Shown here: positions 8,247 to 17,034 of the stretch, one piece after another
How positions within the stretch are numbered: position 1 is the stretch's first letter
How the letters are laid out: each line of letters opens with the position of its first letter
Assembly (NCBI RefSeq): GCF_018732085.1
Contig: NZ_CP076103.1
Location: 5,084,001-5,148,000, forward strand
DNA: 64,000 nucleotides
Origin: Lysobacter capsici
GTDB taxonomy: Bacteria; Pseudomonadota; Gammaproteobacteria; Xanthomonadales; Xanthomonadaceae
Direction: 5' to 3'
Made by a program: the position numbers and the translations under genes
The notes under the pieces: generated by a model
What the model was told of the DNA's origin: nothing
Seen by the model: the letters and a program-made list of their open reading frames with translations, nothing else
The model's database searches: none

Positions 8247-8624
8247 TCAGCCGCCCTTCTTGCTGCCGCCGCTGGACTGGACCTTGGCGACGTAATTCTT
8301 GTACTCGTCCGGCGTCAGCGAACCGTTCGCGTCGGCATCGGCCTGATCGAACACCTGACCCAGCGCCGGCACGGCGGCCGCTTCGGTCTTGCTCAGGTTG
8401 CCGTCCTTGTCGCCGTCGACGTCGGACCAGCTCTTCTTCTGCGGCGCGGCGGCGGTGGACTGCGCAGCATCGGTGGCCGCGCCCGCATCCTGGGCGGCGC
8501 TGGCCGGGGTCGCCGCTTCGGTCGGCGGCGCCTGTTCGGCGGTTTGGGCGAACGCCATCGGCGCGGACAGCGAAGCGACCAGAGCCAACGTGCCGATCAG
8601 CGACTTGCGGTTGGTGAAGTTCAT
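8247..8624 (-). CDS. Exported EF-hand protein
   Basis: The 125-residue product has a signal peptide of 26 residues ending AFAQ, an Ala/Thr/Pro-rich linker, and two EF-hand loops: DVDGDKDGNLSKTE and DADANGSLTPDE. Both loops have acidic residues at positions 1, 3, 5 and 12, so calcium binding is expected. The C-terminus is a Gly/Ser/Lys tail. Similar small periplasmic EF-hand proteins are common in Xanthomonadaceae, with unknown roles, possibly calcium sensing or buffering. CAGGAGA lies upstream of the ATG and an intrinsic terminator follows. Confidence 0.9.
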   Translation of the reverse strand: MNFTNRKSLIGTLALVASLSAPMAFAQTAEQAPPTEAATPASAAQDAGAATDAAQSTAAAPQKKSWSDVDGDKDGNLSKTEAAAVPALGQVFDQADADANGSLTPDEYKNYVAKVQSSGGSKKGG

Positions 8625-9182
8625 GAGTCGTGTCTCCTGAAATGAGTGTGCTGTGCTGCGCGGTGCGAGCCGTCGATCGGCGTCGCTTGTTGCGCAGGGC
8701 GCTTACCGCACGACCCCAACCTTGCCGCCGCGCGTCTGAACAAAGCGGCGGACGCGGGTGTTAAAGCTACGTTCGCTTAACCACACGGCGCGGCGCGCGC
8801 GTTAGGGCCGCGGCGCGGCGCGGGGCGAAAGCGCTGCAAAACGTGACATGCGGCGGAAATTTGCGAATGCGTGGTTGCGATGTTTTCGCTGAATGAAACA
8901 CAACCTTTACGAACTTGGCTGTCAACGAGTGCGATGGGTTTCGGGCAAGCAAGCGGAGCGAGTCGATCGGAATGAGGGTTTGCGGCGATATGAAACAAGA
9001 GCGTCGGGGCTGAAGCCCCTCCCACAAAAGCCCACGCGTGGCCCTCGGGTCACGTGGGCTTACCGTTCTTTTGTGGGAGGGGCTTGAGCCCCGATGCTTT
9101 CTGATCCGACGCGACACAAGCAGGCGCCGCATCGAGCGCAGGCGCTCACAACACGCCGCGCACCGAAGGCCCGGCTCGACCG
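8625..9182. other. Intergenic region with one palindromic repeat
   Basis: No gene is supported here. The first half is AT-richer than its surroundings around 8860-8920 and presumably holds the EF-hand promoter. The second half holds the palindrome listed at 9001-9107. Confidence 0.5.
9001..9107. repeat. REP-like inverted repeat, GTGGGAGGGGCTT family, copy 1
   Basis: Arms CGGGGCTGAAGCCCCTCCCACAAAAG and its inverse enclose about 30 bases, which contain a smaller inverted pair (AGCCCACG/CACGTGGGCT). It belongs to the dispersed family also present at 16901-16998, 17957-18051 and 21622-21732. Confidence 0.85.
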
Positions 9183-10403
9183 TTATGCACCGGCCACGGA
9201 CAAACGCACCTCATGCCGCGAATACCCGGGCGCCGCAACCCGCAGGCAAGACTCGGCCTCGTGCTGCAAGGCCGCCCGATCCGCGGCCTTGGGACGTTTG
9301 AACGTATCGATGCTGATCGTCGCGGTATCGCGCTCACGCTGAAGTTTCCACACCCCGGCGACGAAGCCGTCGATCAACACCGTCGCGGCGACCAGGCCGT
9401 TGCGGGTGAAGATCGCTCCGCGCAACGCTTCGTCGTAGATGCGGGAGCGGTCGCGATGCGCCAGCAGTAGGTTGTCGAACTCGGGCACCAGCCGCACCGG
9501 CGCCAGCGTATCGGGCGCGGGCCGTGGCGCGTCGGGCAGATCGAACAGCTCGGTGCCGGCTTCGTCGCGAAACACCCGCAGCCGCGGACGCAGGCGTTGC
9601 AAACGTTCGCGGGTGCCGGTCAGGCCCGACCACGCGCTCGCGTCGCGCGCGCTGGCCGGCCCGAACGCCCCGAGATAACGCAGCAGCATCGCGTCGGCGG
9701 CGGTTTCATCGGCCGCTTCGGCGATCTGCGCACCGAGCCAATCGTGCGCGAGCGCGAAGGTCGCGGCCTGGTGCGAATCCCACACCCCGGCCGGCGGCAC
9801 ATGCACCAGACACTCGATGCTGCGCACCAGCTTCGCCAGTTCGGCGGTGTCGTGCGACGGCCAGTGCGCTCGCAAGGCCTCCCCGAGCGCGGTCGCGCTG
9901 AGCGCTCCGGCGCGCAACGCCTCGACAGCGGCCTTGCGCAGTTCGCCCAGTTCCACGCCGCGCAAGGCCTTGGCATGCGCGCTCTGCAACGACAGGCGCT
10001 TCAGCACAGGTTGCAGCACCGGCCGCAGCGCGCGGTAATCCTCGGCGCCGACCAGATGCAAGGTGCCGCGCATCATGGTCGCGCGCACGATCCGGCGCGC
10101 GCGCATGGCCTGGGTCAGATCGTCGAGCGCGAACGCGTGCAGCCGCGTCCACAGCCCGAGGTACGGCGGATTCGGCGCCTGCGCCTGCAAGCCGACGAGT
10201 TGTTCGATCATCGCCAGCGGCGAGACCGCGCTGCGTTCGAGCAGCGACTGCCGCGCCAACAACGCACGATTGAGCTCGCGCGTGCTCAGCCGTCCGGACG
10301 GATCGCTGCGAACGCGGCTTGTTGCGCGCGCCGCGGGCGGCGTCGCGCTCAAGCCCGCCTCGTTCGGCCTGCGGTCGCCGCGGCGGCAGGCGGCGCGAGC
10401 CAC
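9183..10403 (-). CDS. AlkZ-like winged-helix DNA glycosylase family protein
   Basis: The protein has the features of the AlkZ/YcaQ (HTH_42) family, whose members excise alkylated or cross-linked bases. Visible are LNRALLARQ at the N-terminus, then GLQAQAPNPPYLGLW with the catalytic Q-x-Q pair, RGTLHLVGAEDY, and a C-terminal part with VPEFDNLLLAH. Family members often protect producers from DNA-damaging natural products. The start is uncertain: a GTG at 10403 is used here because an upstream ATG at 10484 would overlap the preceding zinc-ribbon gene. No good ribosome site is visible at either. Confidence 0.82.
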   Translation of the reverse strand: MARAACRRGDRRPNEAGLSATPPAARATSRVRSDPSGRLSTRELNRALLARQSLLERSAVSPLAMIEQLVGLQAQAPNPPYLGLWTRLHAFALDDLTQAMRARRIVRATMMRGTLHLVGAEDYRALRPVLQPVLKRLSLQSAHAKALRGVELGELRKAAVEALRAGALSATALGEALRAHWPSHDTAELAKLVRSIECLVHVPPAGVWDSHQAATFALAHDWLGAQIAEAADETAADAMLLRYLGAFGPASARDASAWSGLTGTRERLQRLRPRLRVFRDEAGTELFDLPDAPRPAPDTLAPVRLVPEFDNLLLAHRDRSRIYDEALRGAIFTRNGLVAATVLIDGFVAGVWKLQRERDTATISIDTFKRPKAADRAALQHEAESCLRVAAPGYSRHEVRLSVAGA

Positions 10404-10434
10404 GACGCGGCTTCGACGCAGGCGAGTGCGTGGC

Positions 10435-10623
10435 TCACGCCTCGTCCTCGGCGTAGACATCCACCCGCGGCTCGCCGTCTTCATCGACGCTGACCGCGAC
10501 CACGATCGGTCGGCAGCACACCTGGCAGTCCTCGATGTAGCGCTGATCGCCAGCGGAATCGTCGACGATCAACTCGATCGGCTCGCCGCAATAGGGACAG
10601 TCAACTTCGACACTGGGCAACAT
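10435..10623 (-). CDS. CPXCG-motif cysteine-rich protein
   Basis: This 62-residue protein carries a zinc-ribbon pattern, CPYCG near the start and CQVC about 20 residues later, followed by an acidic C-terminus. It matches the small CPXCG-motif cysteine-rich family of proteobacteria, whose function is unknown but which probably binds one zinc. The ATG at 10623 has GAGG seven bases upstream. A longer open frame upstream has no coding bias. It sits just before the AlkZ-like gene and may be cotranscribed with it. Confidence 0.88.
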   Translation of the reverse strand: MLPSVEVDCPYCGEPIELIVDDSAGDQRYIEDCQVCCRPIVVAVSVDEDGEPRVDVYAEDEA

Positions 10624-10939
10624 CGCGCGCCTCGCGGGGTCGGCAGGAATGGAGCACAGCATGGTGGCGCAGCGCGAGGGCGTCCAGTGACGTCGCTCAC
10701 GCCATGCGCCGACTGACCGAGGCCCCATGCCCGAGGTTCTGCGGCGGCGCAGCAACGGCCGCACGACCACGACGACCACACGCGCAACGCGCGCCATCAC
10801 CGCCGACTAACCCGATCCGGCTCATGCTCGGTGCAGGGCCCGGGTCGGCGTCCGTCGCGCCGGTCCGGGCGATCCGCGTCGTTCGCCGACGCGGCCAGAT
10901 GGCGCTCGCTGTCCGCACGCGAGCGCCCAGGAGAGCGTC
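10624..10939. other. Divergent intergenic region, no gene seen
   Basis: This lies between the divergent zinc-ribbon and DUF1269-like genes and must contain both promoters. No repeat or clear operator was found. Confidence 0.4.
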
Positions 10940-11443
10940 ATGAAAACCCGTCATGTATTCAGCACGCCCGACCTCGTCGCCGCGCAGGCCACGATGGACG
11001 CGGCGCGCGAAGCCGGCGTGGACGACCGCGACATCCTGCTGATCGCGCGTTCGGATATCGAACTGGCATCGATCCCCAACGAGCGCAAGGAAGCCGACAC
11101 CGACCTGATGCCCGCGGCGGTGCGCGGCGCCGGCTACGGCAGCGCCGCCGGTTTGCTCGCCGGATTGGCTGCGGTGGTGATCACGCCGATCGGCCTGACT
11201 CTCGCCGGCGCAGCGGCCGCGACGGTGGCCGGCGGCCTGTTGGGTTGCTGGGCGTCGGCGTTGATGGGCTCGGCGTTGCCCGATCCGATCCGGCGCAAGT
11301 TCGATGCGCTGATCCAGCGCGGCCGCATCCTGGTGATCATCGACGGCGATCGCGAACTGCTCGCGCAAGCGCAGGCGCGCGTACTCGCCAACACCACCGA
11401 CGTGCAGGTGCTGCCGTTCGATGCGCTCAGCGCGATGGCTTGA
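10940..11443 (+). CDS. DUF1269-like membrane protein
   Basis: The 167-residue product begins with a ferredoxin-like segment (MKTRHVFSTPDLVAAQATMD, then DDRDILLIARSD). A Gly/Ala-rich hydrophobic stretch follows at about residues 60-115, likely two membrane helices, and a soluble C-terminal part carries ILVIIDGD. This layout fits DUF1269 and general-stress-17M-type proteins, often linked to envelope stress. AGGAGA precedes the ATG. It is a single gene with no known partner beside it. Confidence 0.7.
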   Translation: MKTRHVFSTPDLVAAQATMDAAREAGVDDRDILLIARSDIELASIPNERKEADTDLMPAAVRGAGYGSAAGLLAGLAAVVITPIGLTLAGAAAATVAGGLLGCWASALMGSALPDPIRRKFDALIQRGRILVIIDGDRELLAQAQARVLANTTDVQVLPFDALSAMA

Positions 11444-11784
11444 AGCCGCGATGGTCTGAAACGAGCAATCCGACACCGCTCGATAGTCACATCGTGTGCC
11501 GCCCACGCTTCCATGCACACACCGCACGGCACCGACGCGTCCGTGCCGCATCGCGCTGCACGATGCGCGCGATGTCGCGCATGAGAACTGCGTCGTGTTC
11601 CCTGCACGGCGCGCTTACGATTTCCTAGCGCGAACACCCCATTGTTCACGTGATCGCGGTTGCGAATCGCGGCAGCGTTCACGCCTGCGCCGCGAATTGC
11701 CGAACCGGTCGCAAGACCGCCGCGGCTTCGATGGCACGCTCGGCCGGCCTCAACCCCACGCCATCGATTCCCGGAGAAACGCAG
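11444..11784. other. Intergenic region, no gene seen
   Basis: It separates the DUF1269-like gene from the sugar dehydrogenase. It should hold the dehydrogenase promoter, but no clear signal was found. Confidence 0.4.
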
Positions 11785-12948
11785 ATGAAACGTTCGACGC
11801 TCTCCATCGTGTGCTCCACCGCGCTGCTGGCCGCGTTCGCCGCGCCGGCGGCGGCCAGGCCCGATACCACCGCGCAGGACAACGACACCGCCGACGCCAT
11901 CACCCAGGCCGCCAAGGCCAATCCGTTCACCGCGACCGAAGTCGCGCGTTTCAACGAACCCTGGGCGATGACCTTCCTGCCCAACGGCCGTTTGCTCGTC
12001 ACCGAAAAACGCGGCGTGCTCAAGGTGCTGACCATCGGCGGCACCGCGCAGACGATCACCGGCGTACCGGCGGTGGCCTACGGCGGCCAGGGCGGCTTCG
12101 GCGACGTGATCGTGCATCCGCAGTACGCCACCAACGGCCTGATCTACATCAGCTACGCCGAGAAAGGCAGCACCAGCGGCACCGCCGGCGCGACGGTCGC
12201 GCGCGCCAAGCTCACCCTCACCAGCACCGGCGGCTCGCTGAGCAATCTGCAGGTGCTGTGGCGTCAGCCGAAAGTCAGCGGCAGCAATCACTACGGTCAT
12301 CGCCTCGCGTTCGGTCCGGACCGCAAGCTGTGGATCACTTCCAGCGAACGGCAGAAGTTCGATCCGGCGCAGGATCTCAATTCGCCGCTGGGCAAGGTGA
12401 TCCGGCTCAACGACGACGGCAGCGTGCCGACCGACAATCCCTTCTACAGCCGCGGCGGCGTCGCCGCGACGGTGTGGTCCTACGGCCACCGCAACCTGCT
12501 CGGCATCGCCTTCGATGCGCAGAGCAAGCTGTGGATCCACGAGATGGGCCCGATGGGCGGCGACGAACTCAACCTGATCGAGCGCGGCTCCAACTACGGT
12601 TGGCCGATCGTGTCGCAGGGCGACCATTACGACGGCACGCCGATCCCGCGCCACAGCACGCGCCCGGATCTCAACGCGCCCGAGGCGTGGTGGAACCCGG
12701 TGATCGCGCCGGCGGGGTTCGTGATCTATTCGGGAACGCGCTTCCCGGCCTGGAACGGCAGCGGCCTGATCGGCGGCCTGGCATCGCAGGCGCTGGTGCG
12801 GGTGCGCTTCAACGGCAACACCGCGGCCGAGGCCGAGCGCTATCCGATGGGCAAGCGCATTCGCGAAGTCGAGCAAGGGCCCAACGGCGATGTGTGGCTG
12901 TTGGAGGATGGGGCCAATGCGCGGTTGTTGCGGCTTACGCCTATCTGA
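11785..12948 (+). CDS. PQQ-dependent soluble aldose sugar dehydrogenase
   Basis: The 387-residue product has a signal peptide of about 25 residues ending AAARP. A six-bladed propeller of the soluble glucose dehydrogenase/YliI type follows, with landmarks PWAMTFLPNGRLLVTEK, GGQGGFGDV, GHRLAFGPDRKLW, and GGDELNLIERGSNYGWP. Family members bind PQQ and calcium and oxidise aldoses in the periplasm. The length matches the family. The ATG at 11785 with GGAGA upstream is preferred because it starts a proper signal peptide; an earlier in-frame start does not. No PQQ synthesis genes are nearby. Confidence 0.92.
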   Translation: MKRSTLSIVCSTALLAAFAAPAAARPDTTAQDNDTADAITQAAKANPFTATEVARFNEPWAMTFLPNGRLLVTEKRGVLKVLTIGGTAQTITGVPAVAYGGQGGFGDVIVHPQYATNGLIYISYAEKGSTSGTAGATVARAKLTLTSTGGSLSNLQVLWRQPKVSGSNHYGHRLAFGPDRKLWITSSERQKFDPAQDLNSPLGKVIRLNDDGSVPTDNPFYSRGGVAATVWSYGHRNLLGIAFDAQSKLWIHEMGPMGGDELNLIERGSNYGWPIVSQGDHYDGTPIPRHSTRPDLNAPEAWWNPVIAPAGFVIYSGTRFPAWNGSGLIGGLASQALVRVRFNGNTAAEAERYPMGKRIREVEQGPNGDVWLLEDGANARLLRLTPI

Positions 12949-12961
12949 GGGGCTTTGCACC

Positions 12962-13132
12962 TGGCCCTCACCCCAACCCCTCTCCCGCAAGCGGGAGAGG
13001 GGCTTGCTGTTCGAGGGTTTGGATTTTCGATTCGGGAATCGGGATTCGAGAATCGAGAATCGAGAAAAGCATGCAACCCTCCCTTCTCCCGCTAGCGGGA
13101 GAAGGTGGCCCGAAGGGCCGGATGAGGGCCGC
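12962..13132. repeat. Two hairpin repeats of the CTCTCCCGC/GCGGGAGAG type
   Basis: Hairpin one (about 12974-13003) has arms CCCCTCTCCCGC and GCGGGAGAGGGG. Hairpin two (about 13079-13105) has arms CCTTCTCCCGCTA and TAGCGGGAGAAGG. Between them, at 13020-13065, is a run of short GAATCGGGATTCGAGAATC direct repeats. The two elements lie between convergent genes and may terminate transcription. Confidence 0.8.
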
Positions 13133-13134
13133 TG

Positions 13135-13926
13135 CTACTGCGCCGCCTTCAACACCGGCTTGCGCGTCCCCAACGCCAACTGATAACGCTGATGCAGCGC
13201 CTGCACCTTGGCGATGTATTCCTGGGTTTCGCGATACGGCGGCACGCCGCCGTAGCGCGTGACCGTGCCGATGCCCGCGTTGTAGGCCGCCGCGACCAGC
13301 ATCAGGTCGTTGTTGTAGCGACGCATCAGCGACTTGAGATGACGCGCGCCGGCATTGATCGATTCGGCCGAGGAAAACGGATCGACCACGCCGTATTCCT
13401 TCGCGGTGTCCGGCATCAGCTGCATCACGCCCTGCGCGCCCTTGCTCGACACCGCCTTGTCGTTGAAGCCGCTTTCGGCATGCGCGATCGCGCGCAGCCA
13501 GGCATCGTCGATGCCGTTGGCCTTGGCGGCGGCGCTGAACTGCTTGGGGAATTTGTCCAGTTGCGGCTTGCCGACCGTGCCCAGGCCCGGATGCGCCGGC
13601 TCGCCCGGCGGGGTCTCGACGGTGAAGCCCATCACCCGCACCGAACCGGGCAGCTTGCGCGTGCTGTAGACGGTCTTGCCGTCCTGCTGGCGCTCGTAGA
13701 GATTGCCGTTGATCACGCCCATCTCGCCCCACAGGTTGGGCAGCTTGACCGCGTTGTCGTCGATCTCGCGCGCGGTGCAGCGCGAACCGGGCTCCGGCGC
13801 GGTCGCCAGGCTGACCGTGCCGTCGCGCACGCAGCGGTACACCGTGCGGGCCTGCGCGCCGGCCATCAGGCTCAGCAGCAGCACGGCCGCGACGATGCGC
13901 GCGAGGCGGGGCGAACGGGGGATCAT
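13135..13926 (-). CDS. Lytic transglycosylase with SLT domain
   Basis: The 263-residue exported protein has a signal peptide of about 26 residues and a DUF4124-like N-terminal part (VYRCVRDGTVSL). A lysozyme-like SLT domain starts near residue 128. The catalytic Glu is Glu151 in AHAESGFND, followed by the family blocks SSKGAQGVMQLMPDTA, AGARHLKSL and VAAAYNAGIG. It cleaves the MurNAc-GlcNAc bond of peptidoglycan with formation of anhydro ends. It is a single gene, convergent with the sugar dehydrogenase. Confidence 0.93.
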   Translation of the reverse strand: MIPRSPRLARIVAAVLLLSLMAGAQARTVYRCVRDGTVSLATAPEPGSRCTAREIDDNAVKLPNLWGEMGVINGNLYERQQDGKTVYSTRKLPGSVRVMGFTVETPPGEPAHPGLGTVGKPQLDKFPKQFSAAAKANGIDDAWLRAIAHAESGFNDKAVSSKGAQGVMQLMPDTAKEYGVVDPFSSAESINAGARHLKSLMRRYNNDLMLVAAAYNAGIGTVTRYGGVPPYRETQEYIAKVQALHQRYQLALGTRKPVLKAAQ

Positions 13927-14291
13927 GGGGCGCGATTCTAGGGCCGCGCGCGGCCGGCGCCAGCGCCACAGGTCAGGGCCGCGGTCCGGCGTTCACGATT
14001 GCGCAGAACGTGTTCAGGTGGCGGCGGCCTGTGTCGCGGTTCGGTTCAAAGCAGGCCGGTCGACCGCCCTCGCCCGGCGACGCAGGTACCCGACACATAC
14101 CGCAGCGCAATTCCTCGGCCGAGCAGGGAATTCGCCCGCGCCTGGAACAGACCCGGAATCCGCCGCCTCATGCGCGCAGCCGCCGCGGCGGTTTGCGCAA
14201 CGCACATTGAAACCCTGCGCCCACACCCTCTAAGGTGCAGGCACACCGGCGCAGCCAACGCCGCACGCCACCGAGCGAGGGGAATCACCTT
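13927..14291. other. Divergent intergenic region, no gene seen
   Basis: This lies between the transglycosylase and permease genes, which point away from each other, so both promoters should lie here. Open frames crossing it are Arg-rich and lack coding bias. Confidence 0.4.
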
Positions 14292-15635
14292 TTGAGCCAG
14301 CCGCCGAGCCAGCCGACGCCGCACGCGTCCGTCCCGTCCCCCTCCACCCTCAGCGAAACGCCCGGCACCGTGCGCGCGGTCAGCCGCTGGCAGATCGTCG
14401 GCCTGTCGATCAACGACGTGATCGGCAGCGGCATCTACCTGCTGCCGGCCTCGGCCGCGCTGCTGCTCGGGCCGGCGAGTCTGTGGGCGGTGCTGCTGGC
14501 GGGGTTCGCGGTCGCGCTGCTGGTGCTGTGCTACGCCCAGGCCGCCAGCTATTTCGATCAACCCGGCGGTGGCTATCTGTATGCGCGCGAGGCGTTCGGG
14601 CCGTTCGCCGGGTTCGAGGTCGGCTGGATGCTGCTGCTCACCCGCATCTCCACCGCCGCCTCGCTGAGCAACGGCCTGGCCGAGGCGGTGGCGCTGTTCT
14701 GGCCCGCGGCCAAGGCCGGGCCGGCGCGGGTGTTCGTGGTCGCCGGGTCGCTGGCGCTGCTGGTGCTGATCAACGTGCTCGGCGTGCGCACCGCCGCGCG
14801 CGCCGGCGTCGCCCTGGCGATCGGCAAGCTGGTGCCGCTGGTGCTGTTCGTGGCGATCGGCGCGTTCTACTTCGACCCGAGCCTGCTGCACAGCGATGCG
14901 CCGTTCCCGGTGCAGAACCTCGGCGAAGCCGCGCTGTTGCTGCTGTTCGCCTACGCCGGTTTCGAAAACCTGCCCGCCGCCGCCGGCGAATACCGCAACC
15001 CGCGCCGCGACGTGCCGTTCGCGCTGCTGACCATGATCGTGCTGGTCACGATCATCTACTTCACCGTGCAGTTGGTCGCGCTGGGAACGCTGCCCGGGAT
15101 CGCGGCATCGTCCAGTCCCCTGGCCGAGGCCGCCGCGCATTTCAGCGGCACCGGGCTGGCGTTGGTGCTGACCATCGGCGCGGCGATCTCGATCCTCGGC
15201 ACCAACAGCAACACGGTGATGATGGGGCCGCGCTATCTGCTGGCGTTGTCGAAGGACGGCTATGGCCCGCGCTCGCTCGGCGCGATCCATCCGCGCTTCC
15301 ACACGCCGGCGCGCGCGGTGCTGTTCATCGGCGTGATCGCGCTGGCGCTGGCGCTGACCGGTTCGTTCCAGCAACTGGCGCTGTTGTCGGTGGTCGCGCG
15401 GCTATGCACCTACATCGGCACCGCGGTGTCGGTGCTGGTGCTGCAGAAGCGCCACGACGGCCGCGAAGGCGCGCTGCATCTGCCGGGCGGGCCGTTGATC
15501 CCGATCGCCGCGATCGTGTTGTCGCTCGGCCTGCTGGCCAGCGCGAGCACCGCCAACCTGATCGCCGCTGCGGTCGCGCTGGTGATCGGCGCGGTGATCT
15601 ACAAGCTGCGGCGCGAGCCCGAAACAACCGCCTGA
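14292..15635 (+). CDS. APC-family amino-acid permease
   Basis: The product has about 447 residues and twelve predicted membrane helices. It opens with the family block IVGLSINDVIGSGIYLLPASAA and continues with GGGYLYAREAFGPFAGFEVGW and FAYAGFENLPAAAGEYRNPRRDVPFAL, typical of APC transporters of the YjeH/arginine-agmatine branch. The substrate is not clear. I chose the TTG at 14292, which has GAGGGG about ten bases upstream; an ATG further upstream at 14235 is possible. The N-terminal 40 residues are Pro/Ser-rich and cytosolic. Confidence 0.88.
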   Translation: MSQPPSQPTPHASVPSPSTLSETPGTVRAVSRWQIVGLSINDVIGSGIYLLPASAALLLGPASLWAVLLAGFAVALLVLCYAQAASYFDQPGGGYLYAREAFGPFAGFEVGWMLLLTRISTAASLSNGLAEAVALFWPAAKAGPARVFVVAGSLALLVLINVLGVRTAARAGVALAIGKLVPLVLFVAIGAFYFDPSLLHSDAPFPVQNLGEAALLLLFAYAGFENLPAAAGEYRNPRRDVPFALLTMIVLVTIIYFTVQLVALGTLPGIAASSSPLAEAAAHFSGTGLALVLTIGAAISILGTNSNTVMMGPRYLLALSKDGYGPRSLGAIHPRFHTPARAVLFIGVIALALALTGSFQQLALLSVVARLCTYIGTAVSVLVLQKRHDGREGALHLPGGPLIPIAAIVLSLGLLASASTANLIAAAVALVIGAVIYKLRREPETTA

Positions 15636-15704
15636 ATCGGCGTCGCACGCCTCGCCGCATCCACGCCGCGACGGCGCGGATGCGGCCCGCCGGCACTCGT
15701 TCGC

Positions 15705-15735
15705 TTGACCTGAACCTAGATTGAGGTTTTAGCCT
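15705..15735 (+). promoter_or_regulatory. SoxR/MerR-type promoter-operator upstream of the FMN reductase
   Basis: A -35 TTGACC (15705-15710) and a -10 TAGCCT (15730-15735) are 19 bases apart. The spacer contains an imperfect inverted repeat at 15708-15727 with outer arms ACCTGAA and TTGAGGT around CCTAGA. It closely resembles the site in front of the ABC exporter at 1817-1847 and the SoxR box. The reductase start lies 30 bases downstream. Confidence 0.68.
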
Positions 15736-15765
15736 GCTCGCATCCCCTTTCTGTGGAATGCCTGC

Positions 15766-16341
15766 ATGACCCCCAATCTCCGCCTGGCGCTGATCTACGG
15801 CAGCGCCCGCGAAGGCCGTTTCTGCGACGTGGTCGCCGACTGGGCCAAGCGCCGCATCCTGGGTCACGGCGGTTTCGAAATCGAAGCCATCGATCCGGTG
15901 GACTGGCCGCTGTCGGGCCGCATCAACCGCCAGGACGAGGCGCAGTTGCAATCGCTGCGGCAACGCCTGCAGGCCGCCGATGCGTTCGTGGTGATCACCC
16001 CCGAGTACAACCACGGCTATCCAGCGCCGCTGAAGGCCTTGATCGATGCCTGCTACGAGCCGTGGCAGGCCAAACCGGTCGCGTTCGTGAGCTACGGCGC
16101 CAGCTCCGGCGGCCTGCGCGCGATCGAACAACTGCGTCAGGTGTACGGCGAGTTGCACGCGGTGACCTTGCGCGACTGCGTCACCCTGGTACACGCCTGG
16201 CGTCAGTTCGGCCCCGACGGCGAACTGCGCGAACCGCAGGCCGCGCACCAGGCGATGACCACGCTGCTGTCGCGCCTGAGCTGGTGGGCGCTGGCCTTGC
16301 GCGATGCCCGCGCCAACACGCCGTACGAGATGGCCGCATGA
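15766..16341 (+). CDS. NADPH-dependent FMN reductase family protein
   Basis: The 191-residue flavodoxin-like protein begins with the phosphate-binding loop IYGSAREGRF and has the family signature VITPEYNHGYPAPLKALIDA, then VSYGASSGGLRA. Such enzymes reduce flavins or quinones with NAD(P)H and help against quinones and redox-active compounds. Its stop overlaps the start of the RidA-like gene (ATGA), so the two are translationally coupled. The SoxR-like promoter upstream fits a role in redox stress. Confidence 0.9.
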   Translation: MTPNLRLALIYGSAREGRFCDVVADWAKRRILGHGGFEIEAIDPVDWPLSGRINRQDEAQLQSLRQRLQAADAFVVITPEYNHGYPAPLKALIDACYEPWQAKPVAFVSYGASSGGLRAIEQLRQVYGELHAVTLRDCVTLVHAWRQFGPDGELREPQAAHQAMTTLLSRLSWWALALRDARANTPYEMAA

Positions 16342-16844
16342 ACGGTTTCGAGCGCGCCACCCGCGAACCGGTGCAGCGTCACGATTTCGACCACGACGAT
16401 CACGCGCAAGGCCCGCAATCGGGCGATCGCATGCTGTCCAGTGGCGGCGCCTTGCCGTTCCTGGTCGGCGCGACAGTGCCGGCCGGTCGCCCGATGCTCT
16501 TGCTCAGCGGGCATACGCCGCCGGTGATCGACCGCGACGCGCCGGCCGACAGCATCGCCGCGTTCGGCGATACATATACACAGACCGACGGCTGTCTGCG
16601 CGAAATCGAGCGCAGCCTGCGGCGCCTGGGGCTGGAAATGGGCGACCTGGTGCAATTGCGGGTGTACGTGGTCGGCGACCCGGCGCTGGGCGGGCGCATG
16701 GACAGCGAGGGCTTTTCGCGCGCCTATGCCCGCTGGTTCGGCACGCCCGAGCAACCGCAGCGGGTGGCGCGCACGCGAGTGCAGGTGGTGGGATTGGTGA
16801 ATCCGGGGTGGTTGGTGGAGATCGAGGCGATCGCTGCGGCTTGA
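16338..16844 (+). CDS. RidA/YjgF-family protein
   Basis: The 168-residue product has an N-terminal extension of about 35 residues before a YjgF/RidA-type trimer fold. Family blocks are MLLLSGHTPPV, then LREIERSLRRLGLEMGDLVQLRVYV, and RVARTRVQVVGLVNPGWLVEIEAIA at the end. RidA proteins hydrolyse reactive enamine/imine intermediates or bind small metabolites. The usual catalytic Arg lies in the RTRVQV block. It starts inside the stop codon of the FMN reductase gene, indicating one operon under the SoxR-like promoter. Confidence 0.85.
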   Translation: MNGFERATREPVQRHDFDHDDHAQGPQSGDRMLSSGGALPFLVGATVPAGRPMLLLSGHTPPVIDRDAPADSIAAFGDTYTQTDGCLREIERSLRRLGLEMGDLVQLRVYVVGDPALGGRMDSEGFSRAYARWFGTPEQPQRVARTRVQVVGLVNPGWLVEIEAIAAA

Positions 16845-16900
16845 TGGAGCGCAGCACGAATCGGTCGCGGAACTGCTCGTCGTGCAAGTGATTCGAGCGC

Positions 16901-16998
16901 TGATCGAAGAGCATCGGGCTTGAAAGCCCTCCCACAAAAAAACCTCGAAGCTGCGCATCTCTTGTGGGAGGGCTTTCAAGCCCGACGCTCTTCGATCA
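16901..16998. repeat. REP-like inverted repeat, GTGGGAGGGCTT family, copy 2
   Basis: Near-perfect arms run from TGATCGAAGAGC through CGGGCTTGAAAGCCCTCCCACAA, and back. They enclose about 24 bases. It lies between the convergent RidA-like and amidase genes and could act as a bidirectional terminator. Confidence 0.88.
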
Positions 16999-17034
16999 GA
17001 TCGCTGCGAACCATCCCTAAACCAACACTGCGCT

